Counted from the stretch's first letter, positions 51,478-61,001 are shown. The stretch is 64,000 nt of DNA from Variovorax paradoxus B4 (GCF_000463015.1 NC_022247.1:3844001-3908000), one strand, 5' to 3'. The notes: generated by a model not told the origin, from the letters alone. Translations and numbers: made by a program.

Positions 51478-52539
51478 ATGTCGTCCCCAAACCTGCATCC
51501 CATGCTCAATGTGGCCGTCAAGGCCGCACGCGCCGCCGGCGCCATCATCAACCGCGCCGCCCTCGACGTCGAGGCCGTGCGCATCTCGCAAAAGCAGGTC
51601 AACGACTTCGTCACCGAAGTCGACCACGCCAGCGAGCAGGTCATCATCGAAACGCTGCTTGGCGCGTATCCGGGGCACGGCATCCTGGCCGAGGAATCGG
51701 GCACCCAGCATGGCGCCCAGGATTCCGACTACGTCTGGATCATCGATCCGCTCGACGGCACCACCAACTTCATCCACGGCTTCCCGGTCTATTGCGTGTC
51801 CATCGCGCTGTCGGTGCGCGGCAAGATCGAGCAGGCGGTCATCTACGACCCGAGCCGCAACGACCTGTTCACCGCCACCAAGGGCCGCGGCGCCTACATG
51901 AACGAGCGCCGCATCCGCGTTTCCAAGCGCACCAGGCTCAGCGAATGCCTGGTGTCCACGGGCTTTCCGTTCCGCAGCGGCGACAACTTCAAGCAGTACC
52001 TGGCCATCATGGCCGACATGATGCCCCGCATGGCGGGCCTGCGCCGCCCGGGCGCCGCGGCGCTCGACCTGGCCTACGTGGCGGCCGGCTTCACCGACGG
52101 CTTCTTCGAGACCGGCCTGAACCCCTGGGACGTGGCCGCGGGTTCGCTGCTGGTCACCGAGGCCGGCGGCCTGATCGGCAACTTCACGGGCGAGCCCGAC
52201 TTCCTCGAACAGCGCGAATGCCTGGCCGGCGCACCGCGCATCTACGGCCAGTTGGTGCCGCTGCTCGCCAAGTACTCCAAGTTCGCGGGCATCGACGACA
52301 AGATGCGCGCCAGCGACCGCGTGCGCGCCGTGTCGGCCGCCGCGCGGCCCGACGCCGACCCCTCGGTCGACCTCTACGCCCGCAGCACCGTCACCGACCT
52401 GACGGCCGCGCCGCTCGACGGCGAGGCGCCCGCTCCCGCGGCCGCACCGGCCGCCCCCGTGCAGCGCAAGCTCACGCGCGTGCGCCGCGACGCGCCTGCA
52501 GGCGGCGGCTCCTCCGAAGGCGGCGCTTCCGCCAAGTGA
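51478..52539 (+). CDS. suhB: Inositol monophosphatase family protein (SuhB) with long C-terminal tail
   Basis: A 353-residue protein. The first ~270 residues match SuhB/IMPase: metal ligands in LAEESG and [12 protein letters not shown], then [14 protein letters not shown] and [17 protein letters not shown]. SuhB also acts with Nus factors in rRNA transcription in E. coli. The remaining ~80 residues are a Pro/Ala-rich low-complexity tail ending in SSEGGASAK, absent from the E. coli protein. The stop overlaps the FUSC gene start as TGATG, coupling the two. Function of the tail unknown. Confidence 0.92.
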   Translation: MSSPNLHPMLNVAVKAARAAGAIINRAALDVEAVRISQKQVNDFVTEVDHASEQVIIETLLGAYPGHGILAEESGTQHGAQDSDYVWIIDPLDGTTNFIHGFPVYCVSIALSVRGKIEQAVIYDPSRNDLFTATKGRGAYMNERRIRVSKRTRLSECLVSTGFPFRSGDNFKQYLAIMADMMPRMAGLRRPGAAALDLAYVAAGFTDGFFETGLNPWDVAAGSLLVTEAGGLIGNFTGEPDFLEQRECLAGAPRIYGQLVPLLAKYSKFAGIDDKMRASDRVRAVSAAARPDADPSVDLYARSTVTDLTAAPLDGEAPAPAAAPAAPVQRKLTRVRRDAPAGGGSSEGGASAK

Positions 52540-54779
52540 TGCAGGGGCCAGGTGCTGCCCTCCGCTTCCGTGCGGCGCTGCGCATCGCGCTGAGCCAGTA
52601 CGTCGCCAGCGGCCTCACCGTCGCGCTCGGCCTGCTCGTCATCTCGGCCGGCGTGCACCTATGGCTCGGCGCCATCGCGGCCTCGGCCGCCGCGGTGGGC
52701 GTGATCGTCACGGCCCCGCCCGACCTGCCCGGCCCGCGCCGCGGCAAGTTCTTCCAGATGCTGCCGGCCCCGCTGATCGGGCTGCCGCTGTTCTTCTTCG
52801 TGCAGCTGCTGCACGCCGCGCCGATCCGCCTCGGCCTGGTGCTGGTGCCCGCCACCTTCGTGGCCTTCCTGGCCATGGCATGGGGAAAGCGGGGCATTCC
52901 CATTGCCATCGCGGTGATGTTCTCGATGATCTTCTCGATGGCCACGCCCGCGCCGAGCGGCATGGCCGAGGCGCTCGAACGCAGCTGGCACTTCGGGCTT
53001 GGCGCCGGGCTCTACGTGATCTGGGCCACGCTCGCCAACCATGCGCTGAATTCGCGCTTTCGCGTGCAGTCGATCTCGGACGTGCTGTATTCGCTGGCCG
53101 CGCTGATGCGCACCGAGGCCAGCCAGTTCACCCCGCGCGACGACACCAACGACATCCGCGAAACCCCCGCGCCTTTGCTGGGCCGGCTGCTGCGTGAACA
53201 GGCCGCGCTGGCCGATCAGCTGCAGGCCACGCGCGACATCGTGCTCGAATCGCCACGCACGCCGCGCCGGCAGCGGCTGGCCGCCATGCTGGTGATCGTG
53301 CTCGAAATGCGCGACCAGCTGCTCGCGAGCGAGCTCGACCTGGACGCGCTCAAGAGCCATCCCGCGCATGCGCAGGCGCTCATCGAGATGCGCCGCGTGC
53401 TCGAGGAGCTGGCCGACGACACCACGGCGCTCGGCGACGCGCTGCTGATGGGCCGCCAGCCCGAGGTGGTGGCCGACCGGCGGCCGCGGCTCGCGTCGAT
53501 CCATCTTTCGGGCGAGGACCATCTGGCGAGCCACGGCCTGCCGGGCCCGAATGCCGCCATGCTCGCGCGCGGCCTGGCCAGCCGCATCGGCCACATCAAC
53601 GACGAGGTGCTGCGCCTGTCGGCCATGGCGCGCGGCGATGCCGAACCCAACCTTGCGGTGGTGCGCGCCAACTGGCAGATGTTCGTGAGCCCGACCGACT
53701 GGTCGTTGCGGCCCTTTCTCACGCTGTGGCGCTGGGACGCACCGCCCTTGCGCCATGCCATTCGCGCGGCGCTGGCCATTGCGGCCGGCTACACGATTGC
53801 GGTGTCGCTGCCCTGGGGTTCGCACGACTACTGGATCCTGCTGACCATCGTGGTGGTGCTGCGCGGCAGCCTTTCGCAGACGCTGGAGCGGCGCAACAGC
53901 CGCGTCGCCGGCACGCTGCTGGGCAGCGTGCTCGCGGTGGGCTTGCTCTCCGCGCATCCTTCGCCGCTCATGCTGCTGATCATCCTCACGGTGGCGCAGG
54001 CCATCGCCCACAGCTTTGCGGTGCGGCGCTACCTGATCACGGCGGTGGCCGCCACGGTGCTGGGCCTGGTGCAGGCGCACATGCTCAACACCGGCGCCGC
54101 GCCCATCTTCGCGCTGTTCGAACGCATTGCCGACACGCTGATCGGCGCCGCGCTGGCCTGGGGCTTCTGCTATGTGCTGCCCTCCTGGGAGCGCGGGCAG
54201 ATTCCGGCGCTGGTGGCGCGCACGCTCACCGCGCAGGCGCGCCACGCACGCCTGGCGCTCGGCCTCGGCCAGCTGCAGGCCGTCGACAGCAGCCCCGAGC
54301 TCGAATGGCGGCTCGCGCGCCGCGAGGCCTACGACAGCCTCTCGGCGCTGGTGCAGGCCACGCAGCGCTCGCTGTCGGAGCCGCGCGCGGTGCAGCCGCC
54401 GCTGGAGCCGCTCGAACACCTGCAGGCGCACAGCTACCAGTTGCTGGCGCAGCTCAGCGCCGTCAAGTCGATGCTCGTGCTGCGGCGCGACCGGCTCACG
54501 GCCGCCGAGATCGAAGGCCCGCTCGCGCGCACCGCGCAGCGCATCGAGGCCGCCATCGGCACCGCGCCGACCACCGGCCCCTCGCTGCCCGAAAGCCCCG
54601 GCTCCACGACCGTGGGCGGCCCGATTCCCCTGCCCGACCCGTTCGACAACGACATCAGCCCCTGGCTGCTGCGCCGGCTCGACCTGGCCACGGCACTTTC
54701 GACGCAGCTGCGCGACGACGCGGCGCGCATTCTTCAACATCTGAACGAGACAACAGAAGCAACGACGACCACCGCCTGA
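52539..54779 (+). CDS. FUSC/YccS-type integral membrane protein
   Basis: A 746-residue membrane protein of the FUSC family (fusaric-acid resistance/aromatic-acid exporter, YccS-like). Two hydrophobic halves, each with several membrane segments (about 15-160 and 400-530), flank a long soluble helical section. The second half carries PWGSHDYWILLTIVVVLRGSLSQTLERRNSR with the RV-AGT-L pattern typical of FUSC proteins. A possible aromatic acid or xenobiotic exporter; substrate unknown. It overlaps suhB (TGATG) and is itself overlapped by the mscS start (TGATG). Confidence 0.87.
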   Translation: MQGPGAALRFRAALRIALSQYVASGLTVALGLLVISAGVHLWLGAIAASAAAVGVIVTAPPDLPGPRRGKFFQMLPAPLIGLPLFFFVQLLHAAPIRLGLVLVPATFVAFLAMAWGKRGIPIAIAVMFSMIFSMATPAPSGMAEALERSWHFGLGAGLYVIWATLANHALNSRFRVQSISDVLYSLAALMRTEASQFTPRDDTNDIRETPAPLLGRLLREQAALADQLQATRDIVLESPRTPRRQRLAAMLVIVLEMRDQLLASELDLDALKSHPAHAQALIEMRRVLEELADDTTALGDALLMGRQPEVVADRRPRLASIHLSGEDHLASHGLPGPNAAMLARGLASRIGHINDEVLRLSAMARGDAEPNLAVVRANWQMFVSPTDWSLRPFLTLWRWDAPPLRHAIRAALAIAAGYTIAVSLPWGSHDYWILLTIVVVLRGSLSQTLERRNSRVAGTLLGSVLAVGLLSAHPSPLMLLIILTVAQAIAHSFAVRRYLITAVAATVLGLVQAHMLNTGAAPIFALFERIADTLIGAALAWGFCYVLPSWERGQIPALVARTLTAQARHARLALGLGQLQAVDSSPELEWRLARREAYDSLSALVQATQRSLSEPRAVQPPLEPLEHLQAHSYQLLAQLSAVKSMLVLRRDRLTAAEIEGPLARTAQRIEAAIGTAPTTGPSLPESPGSTTVGGPIPLPDPFDNDISPWLLRRLDLATALSTQLRDDAARILQHLNETTEATTTTA

Positions 54780-55840
54780 TGACCCAAGAGATATTTGCCC
54801 ACCCCTGGTTCGGCACCTGGATTGCCGTCCTCATCGCCGTCCCGCTCGCTCTCCTGGTCCACCGCATCGGCGGCCTCATCCTGAAACGGATCACCCGTCC
54901 CGCACCCGCGGTGCACGCGATGGTGGTCAACTGCAACGCGCCGGCGCGGCTCGTGCTGCCTCTGGTGGCGCTGCTGCTCATCTTCCAGGCCGCACCCGAG
55001 GACCTGCGCTTCCTCGGCAGCGTGCGGCACTTCAACGGGCTGCTGCTGATTGCCGCGACCACCTGGCTCGCGGTGAGGGCCATCAGCGGCTTTGCCGACG
55101 GCGTGCTCGCGCAGCATCCCTCCGACGTTGCAGACAACCTCCAGGCGCGCCGCGTGCTCACGCAGACGCGCGTGCTCGCGCGCACGGCCATGTCGGTGGT
55201 GCTGGTGGCCGGCGGCGCGATGATGCTCATGACCTTTCCCGGCGCGCGCCAGGTGGGCGCGAGCCTGCTGGCCTCCGCGGGCGTGATCGGCATCGTGGCC
55301 GGCCTGGCGGCCAAGCCGGTGTTCAGCAACCTGATTGCCGGGCTGCAGATTGCGCTGGCCCAGCCGATCCGCATCGACGACGTGCTGGTGGTCGAGGGCG
55401 AATGGGGCCGCGTCGAGGAGATCACGGGCACCTTCGTGGTGCTCAAGATCTGGGACGACCGGCGCCTGATCCTGCCGCTCAGCTACTTCATCGAGAAGCC
55501 GTTCCAGAACTGGACGCGCCATTCGTCGCAGCTGCTCGGCTCCGTCTTCATCTACGTGGACTACGGCATGCCGCTGGCGCCGCTGCGCGAAGAGGTCGAG
55601 CGCATCGTGAAAGCGGCGCCCGAATGGGACGGCCGCTTCTTCAACATGCGCGTGACCGATGCGACCGAGCGCAGCATGCAGGTTCGCGTGCTGTGCACCG
55701 CCGCCACCTCGGGCCTGGCCTTCGACCTGCGATGCACCGTGCGCGAAGGGCTCCTCGACTTCATGCAGCGGGAGTACCCGCAGTTCCTGCCGAGGATGCG
55801 CATCGAGGCCGATCCGCCTCAGGGCGCGGCGGCGGGCTGA
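54779..55840 (+). CDS. Small-conductance mechanosensitive channel family protein
   Basis: A 353-residue MscS-family protein with about four N-terminal hydrophobic segments, then the conserved pore-lining helix region ASAGVIGIVAGLAAKPVFSNLIAGLQIALAQPIRIDDVLVVEGEWGRVEEITGT, and the beta and C-terminal domains. It opens under membrane tension. The usual MscS has three TM helices; here the N-terminus may hold an extra one. ATG 54779 overlaps the upstream stop. The suhB-FUSC-mscS run is one operon. It ends 19 bases from the AsnC gene. Confidence 0.9.
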   Translation: MTQEIFAHPWFGTWIAVLIAVPLALLVHRIGGLILKRITRPAPAVHAMVVNCNAPARLVLPLVALLLIFQAAPEDLRFLGSVRHFNGLLLIAATTWLAVRAISGFADGVLAQHPSDVADNLQARRVLTQTRVLARTAMSVVLVAGGAMMLMTFPGARQVGASLLASAGVIGIVAGLAAKPVFSNLIAGLQIALAQPIRIDDVLVVEGEWGRVEEITGTFVVLKIWDDRRLILPLSYFIEKPFQNWTRHSSQLLGSVFIYVDYGMPLAPLREEVERIVKAAPEWDGRFFNMRVTDATERSMQVRVLCTAATSGLAFDLRCTVREGLLDFMQREYPQFLPRMRIEADPPQGAAAG

Positions 55841-55859
55841 AGAAGCGCACGGCAGCGCA

Positions 55860-56318
55860 TCATCCGGACACGGTGCCCGCCGGCACCGCCACCGCGCGCG
55901 CCGGGATCGGCACCGACATGACGATCGATGTGCGCGTCTCCCCCAGGTGGTTGATGCTGCTCACGAAGGCCTCGAGATGCTCGATGTCCCGGGCGACCAC
56001 CTTCAGCACATAGGAATCCTGCCCGGTCACGTGAAAGCACTCGAGCACCTCGCGCCGGCCAACGAGCAGCTTCAGCAGCCGGGCCTTGTCGGGCTGCGCG
56101 GTCGTGATGCCGATCAGCGCCGTCACCGTATAGCCCGCCTTGCGCGGCGGAACCACCGCACGGTAGCCCTCGATCACGCCGGCCTCCTCGAGCCGCTTCA
56201 CGCGCTCCGAGGTCGAGGGCACGGACAAGCCCACCTGCCGCGCCAGCGCCGTCAGCGAGGTGCGCGCGTCCTGCTGGAGCGCGTCGAGGATTTGCCAGTT
56301 CTTGGAGTCGATTTCCAT
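55860..56318 (-). CDS. Lrp/AsnC-family transcriptional regulator
   Basis: A 152-residue regulator: N-terminal HTH MEIDSKNWQILDALQQDARTSLTALARQVGLSVPSTSERVKRLEEAGVIEGY, then an AsnC ligand domain with GQDSYVLKVVARDIEHLEAFV. It is divergent from the LysE gene across a 107-base spacer, the common lysE/lrp-type pairing in which the regulator senses the exported amino acid. Confidence 0.94.
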   Translation of the reverse strand: MEIDSKNWQILDALQQDARTSLTALARQVGLSVPSTSERVKRLEEAGVIEGYRAVVPPRKAGYTVTALIGITTAQPDKARLLKLLVGRREVLECFHVTGQDSYVLKVVARDIEHLEAFVSSINHLGETRTSIVMSVPIPARAVAVPAGTVSG

Positions 56319-56425
56319 GAATCTAAGGTGCAGTTGGGATTTTCACTTCCGATTTCAGGCTTGGCACGCCGCGCGCCTGAATTTCGTCATTCTCGCCACG
56401 AAGGCCGCGCCGAACAATTGCGGGC

Positions 56426-57055
56426 ATGGACTTTTCTCTTTTCCTCAAGGCCCTCGTCATCGGGCTGTCGATCGCCGCACCCGTGGGCCCCATCGGACTG
56501 CTCTGCATCCAGCGCACGCTCGCGCACGGCCGTGCCATCGGTTTCCTCAGCGGCCTCGGAGCCGCGCTGGCGGATGCGTGCTACGGCGCCATCGGCGCGT
56601 TCGGCGTGTCGGCAGTCATCTCGTCGATGGTGGCGGCGCGCGTGCCGCTGGCGCTCGGCGGCGCGGCCTTCCTGGCGTGGATGGGCGTGCAGCTGCTGCG
56701 CACACCGGCCGCCACCCAGGCCCGGACCGCGCAGGACGCCGCCACGCCGCTCAAAGCCATGCTGTCGGTGTTCATGCTCACGCTCGCGAACCCGATGACG
56801 ATCCTGTCCTTCGTCGCGGTGTTCGCATCGATCGGCACCGGACATGCGGGCAGCAGCGGCGGCGCCGCCGCCGCCGTGACGATGGTGGTGGGCGTTTTTC
56901 TCGGATCGGCACTGTGGTGGATGGGCCTGTCGACCGTCGTGTCGATGGTGCGGCACAAGCTCGGCGCGCGCGTGCTGCAGTCCATCAATCGGCTGTCGGG
57001 CGCGCTGCTGCTGGGCTTTGCGGTGTTTCAGCTCTCGGCGCTGCTGTCGCGCTGA
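56426..57055 (+). CDS. LysE-family amino acid exporter
   Basis: A 209-residue membrane protein of the LysE/RhtB family with about six TM segments. The N-terminal motif reads GLSIAAPVGPIGLLCIQRTLAHGRAIGFLSGLGAALADACYGAIGAFG. Family members export basic amino acids, homoserine or threonine; the substrate is unknown. ATG 56426 follows a weak ribosome site. Divergent AsnC gene is the probable regulator. Its last 28 bases overlap the convergent DUF418 gene. Confidence 0.9.
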   Translation: MDFSLFLKALVIGLSIAAPVGPIGLLCIQRTLAHGRAIGFLSGLGAALADACYGAIGAFGVSAVISSMVAARVPLALGGAAFLAWMGVQLLRTPAATQARTAQDAATPLKAMLSVFMLTLANPMTILSFVAVFASIGTGHAGSSGGAAAAVTMVVGVFLGSALWWMGLSTVVSMVRHKLGARVLQSINRLSGALLLGFAVFQLSALLSR

Positions 57056-58299
57056 TCCGCACGCCGGCGCCGGCGCAGCGGCGGGCGCTGGAGGTTGGTG
57101 AACGCCCGCAGCAGCCACTCCGCCGGGCCGTAGGCGAAGCGGTGCATCCACCACCAGCTCAGCGCCAGGTTGCCCGCGAAGATCGCGAACGCGACCGCAA
57201 ATGTCGCCAGCGGCCCGATCGTTCCGATCCACCGCAGCCCGTAGGCCAGGAAGATCCACGCGCAGACCAGCGATTGCAGCAGATAGTTCGACAGTGCCAT
57301 GCGGCCCGCCGGCGCCAGCAGTTGCACCAGCAACCGACCCCGCCCGGCCTGAAAAACGAGCAGCATGCCGGCCGCGTACGCAGCAGACAGGAACGGCGCC
57401 GTCAGCAGGGCGACCGCGAGGCCCTGGATGTCGCGCACCGGGTCGTTCAGCCGGAGGGTTGGCCAGGCGTAGGCCAGCGCTCCCGGCAGGCCGATGACGA
57501 GGCCCCACAACAGCACGCGCCACAGCAGGGCGCGATGCGCTTCGACATGCGCCAGGAGCCCGCGCCTGCCGGCAATGAAGCCCGCGAAGAACATGGCCAG
57601 CGCCTCCGGCGCCTGCACCAGCCCCGTGATCCACCACGTCTGCGAGAGATCGCGCAAATGCTGCACGACCACCATGGCGGGCGTGGCGCGGTAGGCGGCC
57701 AGCGCCGCGGCGGCTTCGGCGTACGCCGCCTGCGTGGCCATCAGCATGTCCATGTGCGTGTACATCTGGCCGACGGCGGCCCACAGCAATGAAGTGAGCA
57801 GCACCAGCGCGATGCCCGCGCACGCCAGGAACACATCGCCGCGCCTGCGCAGCATGAGCAGCACGGCGCCCAGCACCGCATAGGTGGTGAGGATGTCGCC
57901 GTAGTAGAGCAGCACGGCATGCACGACGCCGATGACCCACAGGCCGACGTGCCGCCGCACCATGCGCGGCACGAAAGCTTTTCCGTCGCGCTCCGCCGAC
58001 CGCATCTGCAGCGTGAAGCTATAGCCGAACAGGAACGAGAACAGCAGGTAGAACTTGTTCTCGAACACGAAGGCCCGCACGAACGACGCGCAGCGGTCGG
58101 CCAGCGAGACACCCATCGGATCGGGAACGCCCAGGCCGTAGTAGGTCGACGCGAAGCTCGCGATGTTGACCACCAGGATGCCCAGCAGCGCGAAGCCGCG
58201 CAACGCATCGACCATCTGCTGGCGTTCGTTCGATGCGGCGCCGCCCGGGCTGTGCACGGGAGAGTCATGGGGCGCCATGTCTTTGGGAGCGGTGTTCAT
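57028..58299 (-). CDS. DUF418 membrane protein (YeiB-like)
   Basis: A ~423-residue membrane protein with about ten hydrophobic segments. Family features: N-terminal VDALRGFALLGILVVNIASFASTYYGLG, the FYLLFSFLFGYSFTLQM segment and a C-terminal DUF418 block (ALSNYLLQSLVCAWIF, WWMHRFAYGPAEWLLRAF). Function unknown; an acyltransferase-3-like fold is likely. A ~28-residue hydrophilic leader precedes the first helix. Start at ATG 58299. It overlaps the convergent LysE gene at its 3' end and slightly overlaps the LysR gene at 58296. Confidence 0.88.
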   Translation of the reverse strand: MNTAPKDMAPHDSPVHSPGGAASNERQQMVDALRGFALLGILVVNIASFASTYYGLGVPDPMGVSLADRCASFVRAFVFENKFYLLFSFLFGYSFTLQMRSAERDGKAFVPRMVRRHVGLWVIGVVHAVLLYYGDILTTYAVLGAVLLMLRRRGDVFLACAGIALVLLTSLLWAAVGQMYTHMDMLMATQAAYAEAAAALAAYRATPAMVVVQHLRDLSQTWWITGLVQAPEALAMFFAGFIAGRRGLLAHVEAHRALLWRVLLWGLVIGLPGALAYAWPTLRLNDPVRDIQGLAVALLTAPFLSAAYAAGMLLVFQAGRGRLLVQLLAPAGRMALSNYLLQSLVCAWIFLAYGLRWIGTIGPLATFAVAFAIFAGNLALSWWWMHRFAYGPAEWLLRAFTNLQRPPLRRRRRADQRDSSAES

Positions 58300-59264
58300 G
58301 CAGTGTTTCCGAGTCTGGCACCAGCCCGTCCCCCGCGCACCGCGGCCGCGACGATTCCGCGGATCGCCTCGACCAGCAGCCGCACGCCCTCGCCCGCTTC
58401 GCCGCCGCGCCGCACCGTGAAGCCCACCGGCCCTTCTGTGCTGGAGGTGTCGATGGCCACGCGCTTCAACGCGCCCTGCGCAATGAAGCCCTCGACGGCA
58501 CCCTGCGGGGCGAACCACACCGCATCGCAGCGCTGCAGCAGCCCGACCACGAAGCTCGTATCCGTCGCCTCCACCAGGCGGTTGGGCAGCGCCATGCCCT
58601 GCGCGATCAGGAAGGCATCGGCCGTGTGCCGGATCAGGGTGCCCGAAACGGGCAGCACCAGCGGATGGGCGGCCAATGCATCGAGCGTCGGCTTGCGGCG
58701 CGCGGCAAGCGGATGACCGGGGCGCACCACCAGCAGCAGCGGTTCGCTGTAGAGCTGCTCGAACGCCAGGTCGGCCATGGCCGAGGCTTGCGCGAGCCGG
58801 CCGAGCACGAGGTCGATCTCGCCCTGGCGCAGTTGCGTCATCAGCTGCGCATTGGTGCCGCTCACCACGCGCACGCGCAGCGCCGCGTGCGATGCGTTCA
58901 GACGTGCGACGGCTTCAGGCAGCAGGTTGGCCGCCATGTTGGGCAGGACGCCCACGGCCACGCGCAGCTGATCGGCTTCGGGCTGGTCCATGGCCAGGCC
59001 CATGCCTTCGCGCAGCCCGCGCAGCGCGGAGACCGCATGGCGCACCAGCACCTCGGCCGCCGGCGTGAGCTCGACGCCGCGGCGGCGGCGCAGCAGCAAC
59101 TGGCGGCCGACGATTTCTTCAAGCTCGGCAATGGTCTTGGACACCGCAGGCTGCGTGAGCGCCAGGGCCTTGCCCGCACGCACGAGGTTGCGCTCCTGCG
59201 CCACCATCACGAGGCATTGCAGGTGGCGCAGCTTGAGGCGCGTAAAGTTGTTCATGGCTGACAT
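58296..59264 (-). CDS. LysR-family regulator, PcaQ-like
   Basis: A ~322-residue regulator. N-terminal HTH reads KLRHLQCLVMVAQERNLVRAGKALALTQPAVSKTIAELEEIVGRQLL, the pattern of PcaQ (protocatechuate regulator) proteins. The effector domain has PNMAANLLPEAVAR and GTLIRHTADAFL. Start at ATG 59264, where GGGAAG lies eight bases upstream; a second ATG at 59255 has none. Divergent from the Bug binding protein at 59390. A motif like the PcaQ site ATAACC-N4-GGTTAA lies between them at 59297. The target is likely that binding protein or an aromatic acid pathway. Confidence 0.88.
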   Translation of the reverse strand: MSAMNNFTRLKLRHLQCLVMVAQERNLVRAGKALALTQPAVSKTIAELEEIVGRQLLLRRRRGVELTPAAEVLVRHAVSALRGLREGMGLAMDQPEADQLRVAVGVLPNMAANLLPEAVARLNASHAALRVRVVSGTNAQLMTQLRQGEIDLVLGRLAQASAMADLAFEQLYSEPLLLVVRPGHPLAARRKPTLDALAAHPLVLPVSGTLIRHTADAFLIAQGMALPNRLVEATDTSFVVGLLQRCDAVWFAPQGAVEGFIAQGALKRVAIDTSSTEGPVGFTVRRGGEAGEGVRLLVEAIRGIVAAAVRGGRAGARLGNTA

Positions 59265-59296
59265 GCGGGTCTTCCCTGTGAGGCGGCCGCTCAAAT

Positions 59297-59312
59297 ATAA
59301 CCAGATGGAATA
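59297..59312. promoter_or_regulatory. PcaQ-like operator motif
   Basis: ATAACC-AGAT-GGAATA in the divergent spacer between the PcaQ-like LysR gene and the Bug binding-protein gene. It resembles the ATAACC-N4-GGTTAA motif reported for PcaQ of rhizobia; the right half-site is degenerate (GGAATA). Located 33 bases upstream of the LysR start and 78 bases upstream of the Bug gene. Confidence 0.5.
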
Positions 59313-59389
59313 GCTGGCAGAAGAGCTTTCAGTTGTGCGGGCGGCTTCTGCCTTCTAGAGTGGCCTCCGATACGGAGACAAGCAAAGAC

Positions 59390-60400
59390 ATGACCACCGG
59401 TTTCTCGAAGAAGAACGCCCCGGGCGCATCGCGCCGCCTGGCCCTTGCCGCCGCTGCCTGCGCGGCGTTTTCCCTCGCCCTGGGCAGCCCGGCCGCACAT
59501 GCCGATGCGGCCTACCCCGCGAAGCCGGTGAAATTCATCACCAACTTCCCGGCCGGCGGCCCGCTCGACATCCTCGGCCGCGCGCTGAGCGACGTGCTCC
59601 AGAAGGAGCTCAGGCAGCCCTTCGTGGTCGACAACCGGCCCGGCGCCGGCGGCAACATCGGCGCCGACCTCGTGGCCAAGAGCCCGGCCGACGGCTACAC
59701 GGTGCTGCTGAGCATCGACACCACCTTCACCATCAACCCGCACCTGTACGCGTCGATGCCCTTTGCAGCCAAGGAACTGAAGCCGCTGATGATCTTCAGC
59801 TCGTCGGGCCTGAGCTTCGGTGTCGCGCCGGCCGTGAAGGCGAAGACGCTGCCCGATTTCATCGCGCAGGCCAGGACCGAGGCCGCCACCTTCAGCTCGG
59901 CCGGCAACGGCAGCCCCGGGCATCTTGCGGCCGAGATCTTCTCCAGAGCGAGCGGAGCGAAGATCACGCACGTGCCCTACAAAGGCAATGCACCGGCCGT
60001 GATGGCGCTGCTGGGCAATGAGGTGCAGGCCGGCATCCTTGCCACGCCGGGCCTGCTGCCGCAGGTGCAGAGCGGCAAGCTGCGCGCGCTGGCCGTGACC
60101 GGCCGCCAGCGCTCGCCGCTGCTGCCCGAGGTGCCCACGGTGGGCGAGCTCGGCCTCAAGAACCTGGAATTCGAGGTGCTCTACCTCGCGATGGTGCCGG
60201 CCGCCACGCCCGAGCCGGTGATGCAGGTGCTGCGCCAGTCGCTGCAGAAGGCGCTGGCGCTGCCCGAGATCAAGGCGCGCCTGGCCTCGCTCGACATGGT
60301 GGCGCTCGGCGAGACCGGCGGCCCCGCGGTCGAGCACCTGGCAACCAACCAGGCGCGCTACGGCCGCATCGTCAAGGCGACCGGGATGAAGGTGGACTGA
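59390..60400 (+). CDS. Tripartite tricarboxylate transporter (Bug-family) substrate-binding protein
   Basis: A 336-residue periplasmic binding protein. The signal peptide (about 1-38) ends at HADAAYPAK. Bug motifs: FITNFPAGGPLDILGR, VVDNRPGAGGNIGAD, ADGYTVLLS and HVPYKGNAPAV. ATG 59390 follows GGAGA at 59374. Divergent from the PcaQ-like LysR gene. Its last bases overlap the convergent MarR gene. Ligand likely a carboxylate; unknown. Confidence 0.92.
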   Translation: MTTGFSKKNAPGASRRLALAAAACAAFSLALGSPAAHADAAYPAKPVKFITNFPAGGPLDILGRALSDVLQKELRQPFVVDNRPGAGGNIGADLVAKSPADGYTVLLSIDTTFTINPHLYASMPFAAKELKPLMIFSSSGLSFGVAPAVKAKTLPDFIAQARTEAATFSSAGNGSPGHLAAEIFSRASGAKITHVPYKGNAPAVMALLGNEVQAGILATPGLLPQVQSGKLRALAVTGRQRSPLLPEVPTVGELGLKNLEFEVLYLAMVPAATPEPVMQVLRQSLQKALALPEIKARLASLDMVALGETGGPAVEHLATNQARYGRIVKATGMKVD

Positions 60401-60896
60401 CACCGCCCGCCCCGCGGCGCCCCCGGTCCGCCTTGGGCAGCACGGCCTCTTCCACCATGTGCTCGGCCCGCGCCTGCAGGCAATGCAGGGATTCGTCGAG
60501 GCGTGCCGCGTCTTCCTTGTTCAACGCACCCATCAGCTCGGCATTGATCTTCGTGACCAGCGGAAAAAGCTCCTCGTACAGCGCCTGCCCGCTTTCGGTC
60601 AGGCCCAGCAGCACCTGCCGCCGGTCGCCCACGCGGGCCACGCGCGAGACCAACTGCTTTTGGACCAGCGAACCGACGGCCTTCGAGGTGCGGGCGCGGT
60701 CGAGCTGGGCATGCTCGGCCAGCTGGGAGGACCCCAGTTCGCCGCGGCTCGCGAGCACCGCGATCAGCCGCCATTCGCGCCGCGTGATGCCGAAGCGGCC
60801 CTCGCACAGCCGGATCACCATGCCGCCCGCAACCCCAACCAGCCGCGACAGCCGGTACAGCAGCAGGTCGTCCAGCGAGCGAGGCGGCGCGGTCAT
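60372..60896 (-). CDS. MarR-family transcriptional regulator
   Basis: A 174-residue winged-helix regulator: GRFGITRREWRLIAVLASRGELGSSQLAEHAQLDRARTSKAVGSLVQKQLVSRV, with wing VGDRRQVLLGLTESGQAL. MarR proteins repress transport or degradation genes and release DNA on binding aromatic or organic acids. Its 3' end overlaps the Bug gene by 29 bases. Its 5' side faces a second Bug gene (61002). AT-rich inverted repeats in that spacer are candidate operators. Confidence 0.92.
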   Translation of the reverse strand: MTAPPRSLDDLLLYRLSRLVGVAGGMVIRLCEGRFGITRREWRLIAVLASRGELGSSQLAEHAQLDRARTSKAVGSLVQKQLVSRVARVGDRRQVLLGLTESGQALYEELFPLVTKINAELMGALNKEDAARLDESLHCLQARAEHMVEEAVLPKADRGRRGAGGVSPPSSRSP

Positions 60897-60918
60897 TGGG
60901 GGTTAGTCCGGGGGATGG

Positions 60919-60968
60919 TTGATTAGATCAATCGAATGTAGCGTCTCTAAAGTCGTTCGGGATCGAAC
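60919..60968. promoter_or_regulatory. Two inverted repeats in the MarR/Bug spacer
   Basis: TTGAT-TAG-ATCAA at 60919-60931 and GTTCG-GGAT-CGAAC at 60955-60968 lie in the 105-base spacer between the MarR gene and the divergent Bug gene. The first is of the AT-rich palindrome type bound by MarR dimers. Assignment is inference. Confidence 0.45.
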
Positions 60969-61001
60969 GCCAACCCGAGAAGAACCCGGAGACACCGCCC
61001 C

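Noticed and set aside
52659..54740. A 693-codon open frame opposite the FUSC gene
   Set aside because: It is a shadow frame. The plus strand has membrane segments and FUSC family motifs.
55769..55780. GGGAGTACCCGC resembling an arm of the dispersed repeat
   Set aside because: It is coding sequence of the MscS-type gene (REYPQ region), without the partner arm or the conserved centre.
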